This document shows positions 8,581 through 14,890 of a DNA stretch of 31,541 nt, piece by piece (position 1 is the stretch's first letter; every line of letters starts with the position of its first letter). Made by a program: the position numbers and the translations under genes. The DNA comes from HXMU1420-2 sp040830545 (GTDB lineage Bacteria; Pseudomonadota; Alphaproteobacteria; Rhodobacterales; Rhodobacteraceae). Below the pieces are notes generated by a model. It had not been told where the DNA came from and did no database searches. It was given only the letters and a program-made list of their open reading frames with translations. The stretch is taken from positions 1 to 31,541 of the forward strand of contig JBFOMB010000206.1 of the NCBI GenBank assembly GCA_040830545.1, given 5' to 3'.

Positions 8581-8609
8581 GGCTCTGCCTTTCTCATGGT
8601 CCTGGAGGA

Positions 8610-8635
8610 TGTGGGAGGGTCAGCACCCTCCCACA
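8610..8635 (-). other. strong hairpin between binding-protein and permease genes
   Basis: TGTGGGAGGGT and ACCCTCCCACA form a perfect 11-bp stem with a four-base loop, 15 bases after the stop of the binding-protein gene. No U-tract follows, so it is not a standard terminator. In other ABC operons such hairpins protect the 3' end of the binding-protein message and lower permease expression. That role is inferred here. Confidence 0.7.
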
Positions 8636-8649
8636 CAAGTCTCGGGAGC

Positions 8650-9858
8650 TTAATCGACCAGACCGGCCTCTTTCGCAGCTGTTAGGTAGGCAGCTTCGAT
8701 GTCAGCCAGCGTCGTCGCTGCATCCTTGGCACCGGTCAGGTAGTCCGACAGGCCGTTGCCCAGCGCGGTGTGCATGACGCCCATCGGGCCAGAGGCCGGG
8801 TAAGGCACAGCGCCGTTAGCAGCGGATGCCGCGGCACCAGCAGCCAGTTTGCCCGGCGTGTAACCTGTAATCAGCCAAACGGCGGCGTCATTGTTCGCAG
8901 ACACCATTTCAGCATCCATGCCTTCCATGGCCAATTTGAACGCGGCATCTGCCTGTTCGTCGGTCATGTTGGCAGCAAACACCATGCCGTCCCACCACAG
9001 GGTGGTTGCCGGTGCAGCCGCGCCCATCGGAGCGGAGGCCATAGCGACCTTACCCACAACCTGGCTTTCAGCCTCATCATCCATCGCCGCGGCGCGGGAG
9101 GCCCACAGGTTCGCCATCGCGATTTTGCCCTGCTGGAACTGCTGCTGCACATAGGTGGAGTCGGACACCAGGTATTCCGGGTCCATGTACTCGGTCATGG
9201 CCTTCATGACTTCCAGCGCGCGGACGCCCTGCGCGTTGTTGATCGTCGGCTGGTTGCCTTCGCCGATGAACGTGCCGCCTTCACCCAGGTACATGTTGAC
9301 GAATTCCTGCGCCAGGTTCCAACCTGTCTTGAACGTGCCGCCGATCGGATACTCGACAACACCGGCTTCCTTGATTTTGGCAGCGGCGGCCAGCACATCG
9401 TCATATGTCTTGGGTTCTTCGATACCCAGATCCGCCAGAATGTCCGAGCGGTACATCATGTGCTGTGCGTTCACCATCATGGCGATTGCCATGGTCTTGC
9501 CGTCGATTTTGATCAACTGGTTCGGGGTGAGGTTCTGGCCGTACTTTTCCACCAGATCATCCAAGGGACGAATTGTGCCAGCGTTCAGCAGCGGCACCAG
9601 CGTTCCGTTGGCCACACCGCCAATTTGGTAGAGCGAGGGGTTCGCAGCAAATGCTTCGGGCTGCTTTTCGCGGAATTCCTGGTCCAGCGACGCGCTGAAA
9701 TTGCCGCATTCGGCCATCGCGTCAGTCACGGCCTTCCAGGCCTCGAAACCAGCGGACAGCGATTTGATTTCCACTGCGTTTTCGTAAGAGCAGCCTGCCC
9801 AGGCGACGCTGGATGCCAGCGACATCGCACCGGCCATCATGAGGGTTTTGAGTTTCAT
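8650..9858 (-). CDS. extracellular solute-binding protein of the ABC transporter
   Basis: This 402-aa periplasmic protein has a clear Sec signal peptide (MKLKTLMMAGAMSLASSVAWA, cleavage after AWA). The body is a family-1 type solute-binding fold: PSLYQIGGVANGTLVPLL, DLGIEEPKTYDDVLAAAAKI, FQQGKIAMANLWASRAAAM and a final AYLTAAKEAGLV helix. The start is the ATG at 9858 with GGGAG upstream; a longer in-frame reading to 9987 would bury the signal peptide and is rejected. It captures the substrate and delivers it to the two downstream permeases. Tryptophan and tyrosine in LWASR and TLWWDG hint at a stacking pocket for a ring or polyol, but this does not identify the ligand. Confidence 0.93.
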   Translation of the reverse strand: MKLKTLMMAGAMSLASSVAWAGCSYENAVEIKSLSAGFEAWKAVTDAMAECGNFSASLDQEFREKQPEAFAANPSLYQIGGVANGTLVPLLNAGTIRPLDDLVEKYGQNLTPNQLIKIDGKTMAIAMMVNAQHMMYRSDILADLGIEEPKTYDDVLAAAAKIKEAGVVEYPIGGTFKTGWNLAQEFVNMYLGEGGTFIGEGNQPTINNAQGVRALEVMKAMTEYMDPEYLVSDSTYVQQQFQQGKIAMANLWASRAAAMDDEAESQVVGKVAMASAPMGAAAPATTLWWDGMVFAANMTDEQADAAFKLAMEGMDAEMVSANNDAAVWLITGYTPGKLAAGAAASAANGAVPYPASGPMGVMHTALGNGLSDYLTGAKDAATTLADIEAAYLTAAKEAGLVD

Positions 9859-9941
9859 GGTTTTCTCCCTGTAAGATCGGTCCGCCGTGCACGCCCGGAC
9901 CGCATTGACCCCGCTAGAAGCAGGGCCGGCTGAGAGGGGTG

Positions 9942-10994
9942 TTACCCCCCGATACGCGCACCGCTTCCAGCTTCGAAAAGGTGGCATATGTCTGCAGGAA
10001 CCGAGAGCGATACCGGCTCTCCGATTTCTGCGCGGAACGCTTTGTCCGCTTTGACCGAAACAAGGGCGCCGCCAACGCGGACCGAGATCATCGTTGCGTC
10101 GCCGAGCAGTTCCAACGTGTAGATCGGTGCGGTGATCTGACCTGTGCCGTCTGTTGCCAGCCCTGCATCCTCTGCGCGGAAGCCCAGTGTCATCGGGCCA
10201 TCAGGTGCATCCAGTCCGCCAATCTCAACATGTTCGGCCCGGAAGGTGCCGCCCTGAACCTCACCATCCATCAGGTTCATCGCCGGGCTGCCGATAAAGC
10301 TTGCGACAAAGGTGTTTGCCGGACGGTCATAAATCTCTGTCGGCGATCCGACCTGCTGGACGACACCTTTTTTCATCACAACCACACGGTCCGCGAGCGT
10401 CATCGCTTCGATCTGGTCATGGGTCACATAGATGGTCGTTACGGCCAGTTCATGGCTTAGGTTCTTGATCTGCGCGCGTGTCGAAACCCGCAATTTCGCG
10501 TCGAGGTTCGACAGCGGTTCGTCCATCAGGAACACGTTGGGTTCACGCACAATCGCGCGGGCCAGGGCCACTCGCTGACGCTGACCGCCGGATAGTTCTG
10601 CGGGCTTGCGGTGCAGGAACTCGTCCAGTTCCACCATCGCGCTGGCGCGACGCCCCTTTTCGTCATGGGTTGACGGGTCAATGCCGCGTACCTTCAGTGG
10701 GAAGCGGATGTTTTCGTAAACGTTCATGTTCGGGTACAAGGCATAGCTTTGGAACACCATCGCCACATCGCGGTCCTTGGGTTCCAGATCGTTCACGACC
10801 TTACCGTCGATCAGGATTTCGCCTTCGGTCACATCCTCCAGACCAGCAATCATGCGCATGGTCGTCGTTTTCCCACAGCCCGAGGGTCCAAGCAGGACCA
10901 GAAATTCGCGATCCGCAATCGTCAGGTCGAAGTTGTCCACGCCAATGAACGAGCCCCAACGCTTGCCGACATTGTTTAGCTGAATTTCCGCCAT
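9942..10994 (-). CDS. ABC transporter ATP-binding protein (CUT1/UgpC-MalK type)
   Basis: The 350-aa ATPase has Walker A GPSGCGKT (36-43), Q-loop FQSYALYP, signature LSGGQRQRVALARAI (134-148), Walker B with MDEP (157-160) and switch His192 (THDQ). A C-terminal regulatory TOBE/OB region (about 240-350) is typical of MalK/UgpC-like ATPases serving carbohydrate importers. The start chosen is the ATG at 10994, with AGGGAG just upstream. Upstream in-frame codons run through an operator and are rejected. It is the first gene of the long minus-strand operon, directly downstream of the operator at 11035-11054, and energises the importer formed by the following three genes. Confidence 0.95.
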   Translation of the reverse strand: MAEIQLNNVGKRWGSFIGVDNFDLTIADREFLVLLGPSGCGKTTTMRMIAGLEDVTEGEILIDGKVVNDLEPKDRDVAMVFQSYALYPNMNVYENIRFPLKVRGIDPSTHDEKGRRASAMVELDEFLHRKPAELSGGQRQRVALARAIVREPNVFLMDEPLSNLDAKLRVSTRAQIKNLSHELAVTTIYVTHDQIEAMTLADRVVVMKKGVVQQVGSPTEIYDRPANTFVASFIGSPAMNLMDGEVQGGTFRAEHVEIGGLDAPDGPMTLGFRAEDAGLATDGTGQITAPIYTLELLGDATMISVRVGGALVSVKADKAFRAEIGEPVSLSVPADICHLFEAGSGARIGG

Positions 10995-11034
10995 CTCATC
11001 GCTCCCTGAACCGATTCCATTGGCCGGAATCGCA

Positions 11035-11054
11035 TTTTGCATACGTTTGCAAAA
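11035..11054. promoter_or_regulatory. putative LacI-family operator O1
   Basis: TTTTGCATACGTTTGCAAAA is a 20-bp palindrome with one mismatched pair, centred on CG as LacI-family operators usually are. It lies 40 bp upstream of the ATPase start codon, where it would block transcription of the minus-strand operon. It matches the second site at 11090 except for one base. Confidence 0.75.
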
Positions 11055-11077
11055 ATCGTAGTGACGTGAGGATCGTT

Positions 11078-11106
11078 TTGGCAAGACTTTTTTGCATACG
11101 TATGCA
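11078..11106 (+). promoter_or_regulatory. candidate promoter for the divergent SnoaL-like gene
   Basis: TTGGCA (11078-11083) and TATGCA (11101-11106) are separated by 17 bases, resembling sigma-70 -35 and -10 elements. The -10 lies inside the operator at 11090-11109, so bound repressor would occlude it. The assignment rests on consensus only. Confidence 0.4.
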
Positions 11107-11109
11107 AAA
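11090..11109. promoter_or_regulatory. putative LacI-family operator O2
   Basis: TTTTGCATACGTATGCAAAA is a perfect 20-bp palindrome with a central CG. Its centre is 55 bp from that of O1, about five helical turns, which would suit co-operative binding or a small loop. It overlaps the candidate promoter of the divergent SnoaL-like gene. The likely protein is the LacI-family regulator encoded at 1483-2520. Confidence 0.8.
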
Positions 11110-11181
11110 CTGATTCAGTCACCCCGCAACCTGATTGTGGGACATACTAAGCAACTGTCTGTCAAATATAGGAAAACCGGA

Positions 11182-12192
11182 ATGACCTCGCCGCAAATCG
11201 CCAAGCAACTGGTGCGCGATTTTTATGCAGAACTGGACCGCTCGACCCCCGGAACCACAGCAGCGGTCATGTCAGCATACTGCGCGCCAAACCTCCTGTG
11301 GCGTGGATTCCACCCGTTCGACATCCTGACTGACCCAGATCACGTCGCCACCGAATTCTGGGTCCCGCTGCGCGCCAGCCTGACTCGCATGCAACGCCGG
11401 TTGGACATCTTTTTCGCCGGTCACAACCGCTTTGACGATCCTGGTGGCGTTTGGGTCTGCTCCATGGGTCACCTGATGGGCCTGTTCGATAACTCGTGGC
11501 TGGGCATCCGCCCGACTCACAAAATGGCATTCCTGCGATACTGCGCCTTCCACCGGGTCGAGGGGAAAAAGATCGTCGAAACGGCCATGTATTTCGACAT
11601 CCCGCATCTGATGGCTCAGGCCGGGCTGAACCCTTTCCCCGAACAGACCGCCGCACAACTGGTCCAGCCGGGGCCGATGACACATGACGGGTTGTTGTAT
11701 GACAAACAGCCCGCGGAAGAGGGCGCAAAGACTCTCGCCGCCATCGAGGCGATGATCACTGATCTGGGCCAATGGGATAGCGGGCTGTCACTGGAAGATG
11801 AACTCGCCCGGACGTGGAACGACGACATGATCTGGTGGGGACCAACGGGGATCGGCGCGACCTACACAATCGAACGTTACGCCAAACAGCATTCGGGCCC
11901 GTTCCGCGCGGGCTTCACCGAACGCTCGAAAACCGAACATATCTGCCGCATGGCCGAGGGGCACTATGGCGGGTTCTTTGGATGGCCGAATTTCACGGCT
12001 GTGCCCATTGGCGGCTTCATGGGGATGCCAGCAACAGGCAAGCCAGGCGAGTTCCGGGTGATCGACATCTACCGCCGCGAAGGCGACAAGCTGGCTGAAA
12101 ACTGGATCTTCATCGACCTCCTGCACTTCTGGAAGCAACAGGGCGTTGATATTCTCAGCCGCAACACGGGCATCGATAGCGGTCGAGTTTAG
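11182..12192 (+). CDS. tandem SnoaL-like protein, divergently transcribed
   Basis: This 336-aa protein has two SnoaL-like halves (about 10-160 and 185-330). The second half has WWGPTGIGATYTIERYAKQH, GFMGMPATGKPGEFRVIDIY and ENWIFIDLLHFWKQQGVDIL, and is strongly similar to the second half of the protein at 3281-4339. I chose the ATG at 11182 (MTSPQIAKQ), with AGGAAA upstream; the frame is open back to 11092, but that would begin at a TTG inside operator O2. It is the only gene of the locus on the plus strand and is apparently controlled by the same repressor. It is probably an enzyme of the same pathway, perhaps acting first on the imported compound. The reaction is unknown. Confidence 0.8.
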   Translation: MTSPQIAKQLVRDFYAELDRSTPGTTAAVMSAYCAPNLLWRGFHPFDILTDPDHVATEFWVPLRASLTRMQRRLDIFFAGHNRFDDPGGVWVCSMGHLMGLFDNSWLGIRPTHKMAFLRYCAFHRVEGKKIVETAMYFDIPHLMAQAGLNPFPEQTAAQLVQPGPMTHDGLLYDKQPAEEGAKTLAAIEAMITDLGQWDSGLSLEDELARTWNDDMIWWGPTGIGATYTIERYAKQHSGPFRAGFTERSKTEHICRMAEGHYGGFFGWPNFTAVPIGGFMGMPATGKPGEFRVIDIYRREGDKLAENWIFIDLLHFWKQQGVDILSRNTGIDSGRV

Positions 12193-12204
12193 ACCGCAGG
12201 AAGT

Positions 12205-12233
12205 AAAAAAGGCACCCTCTTACCGAGGATGCC
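12205..12233 (-). terminator. intrinsic terminator of the lysine-rich protein gene
   Basis: On the minus strand GGCATCCTC, a five-base loop and GAGGGTGCC form a nine-pair stem with one wobble, followed immediately by six T. This is a canonical Rho-independent terminator about 40 bases after the stop of the minus-strand gene at 12274-13050. On the plus strand there is no U-tract, although the hairpin also lies 18 bases after the end of the SnoaL-like gene. Confidence 0.85.
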
Positions 12234-12273
12234 CCTGGCTCACCGCCCTGCCCCAACGACATGAGCCCTTGGA

Positions 12274-13050
12274 TCAGTCGTCGACCTTCTCCTTGCCCTT
12301 GGCGCGGCCCGATACTTTCGACACGCCCTTTCCCTGGGCTTTGGCTTGGGCACGCACCTGATCCTTGATCCGATTTTCCACGCCCATGATCGCGGCCTGC
12401 GCCCGGGCGGTCAGGCCGCGCACCTGACTGGTCAGCTTTTTCGCTGCCTGCATGCGCCGACCACCTGGATCAACGTCGCGGGTCTGACCGGATTGCTCCA
12501 GCTTGATCAAAGCCTCGTCCGTGTTGCCCAGAACGATGTCCAGTTTCTCCAGATCCTCCCACAGCTTGCGACACTCCTTGACCGCATCCTTCGCACCCAG
12601 ATTGTCGACCCAGACGTCGAAATTGCCCTCAATCACATCGATCCGCTTGTTGTGCTTGCCCAGGGCTGCCGCCACTTGCTTGACCGCTTTCTCGGCGGTG
12701 GCCAGCTGCTTCTCGGCCTTCTGATCACCTTTGGCCGCACCTTTGATCAGGCTGCTCATCTTCTTGGCTTCGCTGGCAAACAACTTGGTGTACCCGTCCA
12801 GCACCGCCTTGGTTTCATCCTGCCCCCGGCCACACTTGCCATGAAGTGCCTTGGCCTCATTTGATGCCTTCAGCGCCAGTTCCGCCGCTGATTGGAAAGC
12901 GTCCGCACTGTCGCCTAGCTTGGTCGCCAGTTTCTTCTGGTCGATGTAGTCAGCCAACAGTTTGTCAAACGTCTTGCTGCGCAGGCGCATCGACTTGTTC
13001 TTCTTCCACCAGCCTGCGTCGAGCTTTGCTGTATCACCCTTTTTCATCAT
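12274..13050 (-). CDS. lysine/alanine-rich helical hypothetical protein
   Basis: This 258-aa protein belongs to no family I recognise. It starts at 13050 (MMKKGDTAKLDAGWWKKNKS) behind AAGGAGAAAG; longer in-frame starts have no ribosome binding site. It has no signal peptide or membrane span. The sequence is mostly helix-forming, rich in Lys, Ala, Leu and Glu with many heptad-like stretches (TAEKAVKQVAAALGKHNKRI, RKLWEDLEKLDIVLGNTDEA), so a coiled-coil or helical-bundle protein is likely. The C-terminus is very basic (QAKAQGKGVSKVSGRAKGKE). The gene is monocistronic with its own terminator and diverges from the LysR gene across 173 bp. A nucleic-acid- or envelope-associated role is possible but unsupported. 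Confidence 0.7.
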   Translation of the reverse strand: MMKKGDTAKLDAGWWKKNKSMRLRSKTFDKLLADYIDQKKLATKLGDSADAFQSAAELALKASNEAKALHGKCGRGQDETKAVLDGYTKLFASEAKKMSSLIKGAAKGDQKAEKQLATAEKAVKQVAAALGKHNKRIDVIEGNFDVWVDNLGAKDAVKECRKLWEDLEKLDIVLGNTDEALIKLEQSGQTRDVDPGGRRMQAAKKLTSQVRGLTARAQAAIMGVENRIKDQVRAQAKAQGKGVSKVSGRAKGKEKVDD

Positions 13051-13223
13051 CTTTCTCCTTGGTTCCAATCGCCCGTCCAAATCTGGGCCTGTTTCGAAAT
13101 CTGCTTTGATGGCGTGTTTCCGTCGCCTGAACCCAAGGTAGGAATGGCGAGTGAACATTTCTGCTGCTAGGTTTGCCACAAGGTGTGTCGTAAAACGCAC
13201 CACTCAGGAAACGGAGGCGAAAC

Positions 13224-14111
13224 ATGCGCGACCTGCTGGTCTTTCGGATGATCGACACGATCGTGAATGCCGGTTCCATTCGAAAGGCGGCTGTGACGCT
13301 CAACATCACACCTTCGGCCCTTAACCGGCGCATACGGCAGTTCGAGTATGAATTCGGGGCCGAGATATTTGAGCGTCTGGCCAGGGGCGTCCGCCTAAGC
13401 CCCGCAGGTGAGATCCTGCACCGCCACATCCGCCGCCAGTTGGCCGATTATGATCGCGTAAGGATGGATGTGGCCGACCTGTCGGAATTGCGCAGCGGTC
13501 ACGTTGCAATCGCCTGCAGCCAGGCGCTGATGAACATCTTCCTGCCCGCGCAGATCGCCGCATTCCGCGTACGCTACCCCGGCGTGACCTTCACCGTGAA
13601 CCGCCGCGACCGTGCCGAGGCCGAACAGGACCTTAAAACATTCACGTCTGACATAGCGCTTGTATTCGAGCCGCTCTACCTGGCCGACTTCGAACTGATC
13701 GGCGTCGTGCCTCAACACCTTTGCGCCATCATGGCCCAGGACCATCCATTGGCAAAAGCAGAACCACTACGGCTGGCGGACGTGCTGGCGGGCCCCCACG
13801 TGCTGCCCACTGGAGATATGGGAGTACGCCATCTGCTCGAACTTGCTGCCAGTCGACTATCCCTACGTCTATCGCCCGTGATCGAAACCGACAGCTTCGA
13901 ATTCATGCGCTACTACATACTGCAAGAGCACGCCGTAAGCTTCCAGATTCGGATCGGCCTGAAAGACAAAGAAGACTCAAAGACTTTGGTGCGGAAAATA
14001 AGTGAAGATGACATCCCTCCTGGCAACCTGTTCATTGGCAAACTGCGCGACCGGGATCTGTCCACTGCAGCAACCGCGTTCACTGAACAGATTGCAAGTG
14101 CTCTCCAGTAG
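13224..14111 (+). CDS. LysR-family transcriptional regulator
   Basis: This 295-aa protein has the LysR layout: an N-terminal winged helix-turn-helix (about 4-62; AGSIRKAAVTLNITPSALNR followed by RIRQFEYEFGAEIFERLARG and VRLSPAGE), then a two-lobed effector domain (from LRSGHVAIACSQALM onward). GGAGG lies nine bases before the ATG. It is divergent from the lysine-rich gene, and LysR proteins commonly regulate the divergent neighbour and themselves. The SGHVAIACSQA and DIALVFEP segments suggest a member of a family with small-molecule effectors, but the ligand is not predictable. No clear T-N11-A box stands out in 13051-13223. Confidence 0.92.
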   Translation: MRDLLVFRMIDTIVNAGSIRKAAVTLNITPSALNRRIRQFEYEFGAEIFERLARGVRLSPAGEILHRHIRRQLADYDRVRMDVADLSELRSGHVAIACSQALMNIFLPAQIAAFRVRYPGVTFTVNRRDRAEAEQDLKTFTSDIALVFEPLYLADFELIGVVPQHLCAIMAQDHPLAKAEPLRLADVLAGPHVLPTGDMGVRHLLELAASRLSLRLSPVIETDSFEFMRYYILQEHAVSFQIRIGLKDKEDSKTLVRKISEDDIPPGNLFIGKLRDRDLSTAATAFTEQIASALQ

Positions 14112-14309
14112 TCACGGACTGTTGATGCGCCTTGTGAAGCGCCCCGGACACTGAACTGACATTGGAAGACTGTTTGCCCTGACACCCCCGCCCGCGCAAT
14201 TGATCTGAAGTGCTTCGTCGGTTACCAACGCGGTGTCGGAAAAAGCCTCTGGACACCCGCGCCACAAGCCCCTAGAAGGCCGGAACCCAGAGGCCAAAGC
14301 CTTTCCCGT

Positions 14310-14384
14310 GCCCGGGTAGCTCAGGGGTAGAGCAGTGGATTGAAAATCCTCGTGTCGGTGGTTCGATTCCGCCCCCGGGCACCA
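14310..14384 (+). tRNA. tRNA-Phe (GAA)
   Basis: The cloverleaf closes: acceptor GCCCGGG with CCCGGGC, D-arm GCTC with GAGC, anticodon loop TTGAAAA with GAA at 14342-14344, T-arm GGTGG-TTCGATT-CCGCC, discriminator A and encoded CCA (14382-14384). The total is 75 nt. The anticodon stem GTGGA/TCCTC has one T-T mismatch at its second pair, an oddity that may be natural or a base error. A decayed recombinase lies just downstream, so this gene may once have served as an integration site. Confidence 0.93.
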
Positions 14385-14415
14385 CTTAACAAGCTGATAT
14401 GTTTGTATTTTCTGC

Positions 14416-14706
14416 TCATGACTGATCCTCGTTTAGGTCAGGTTTGACGCTTTTCCACGAAGGTTTGACACTTTCGGCCCGCCTTCGGTTCTCTTCTTCC
14501 AATGTCGCCATGGTTTCGCGGTTCTTGTCAGCGAGGTTCGCTGAGCGCGAATAGTGCCGCGCCATGGACGGGGTTTTCTGCCCCAAGCGGCCTTGAAATG
14601 CTTGACTGGCAATCCGGCATAGCTCGCTGCCTCGGACAAGCGCCGCTACAAACGGCGCAACCGCCCCTCTCGTGACATTGCTGCGTAGTGCACTGCCGGG
14701 CAGCAA
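14416..14706 (-). pseudogene. tyrosine recombinase (phage integrase) C-terminal remnant
   Basis: Only the last part of an integrase remains. The segment RLGQKTPSMARHYSRSANL, followed by ADKNRETMATLEEENRRR, matches the end of the catalytic domain of tyrosine recombinases, with the nucleophilic Tyr in HYSRSANL. The conserved Arg-Lys-His-x-x-Arg parts and everything upstream are missing. Sequence before the GQKTPS block no longer resembles the family, which indicates frameshift or rearrangement. It reads toward tRNA-Phe, whose 3' end is 32 bp away, the usual arrangement at a tRNA attachment site. It is not expected to be functional. Confidence 0.75.
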
Positions 14707-14715
14707 TGCGAAATC

Positions 14716-14865
14716 ATGTTCGGCAGGCTCAAGGATTGGCGGCGTGTGGCAACCCGCTTCGACAGGTGCCCAAAGGTCTTCCTGTCAGCCATCGCCCTCG
14801 CAGCACTCGTTATTTACCGGTTACGAGTCCTGACCCTAGGTCGGTTGCGTAGAACGTCTCACTAA
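14716..14865 (+). pseudogene. IS5-family transposase C-terminal fragment
   Basis: A 49-codon stretch ending in TAA reads EIMFGRLKDWRRVATRFDRC (first two codons just upstream of 14716) and then PKVFLSAIALAALVIYRL. I recognise this as the C-terminus of IS5-like DDE transposases, where MFGRLKDWRRVATRYDRCP is highly conserved. The rest of the transposase is absent; the fragment begins right at the integrase remnant, so one decayed element probably disrupted another. No complete inverted repeats or target duplication were identified. Too short and incomplete to be active. Confidence 0.7.
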
Positions 14866-14890
14866 GCCATCGTCAGGGTGCGACAATTGA

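Larger units (their letters stand above)
14385..14890. mobile_element. decayed integration scar downstream of tRNA-Phe
   Basis: This 506-bp stretch has no intact gene. It holds the integrase remnant (14416-14706) and the IS5-like transposase fragment (14716-14865), back to back between tRNA-Phe and the sensor-kinase gene. I found no repeat of the tRNA 3' end in this window, so the far attachment site is either lost or outside. Confidence 0.6.

Noticed and set aside
11092..11181. Longer N-terminus for the divergent SnoaL-like protein
   Set aside because: It would start at a TTG within the perfect operator palindrome, overlapping the presumed -10 box, without a ribosome binding site.
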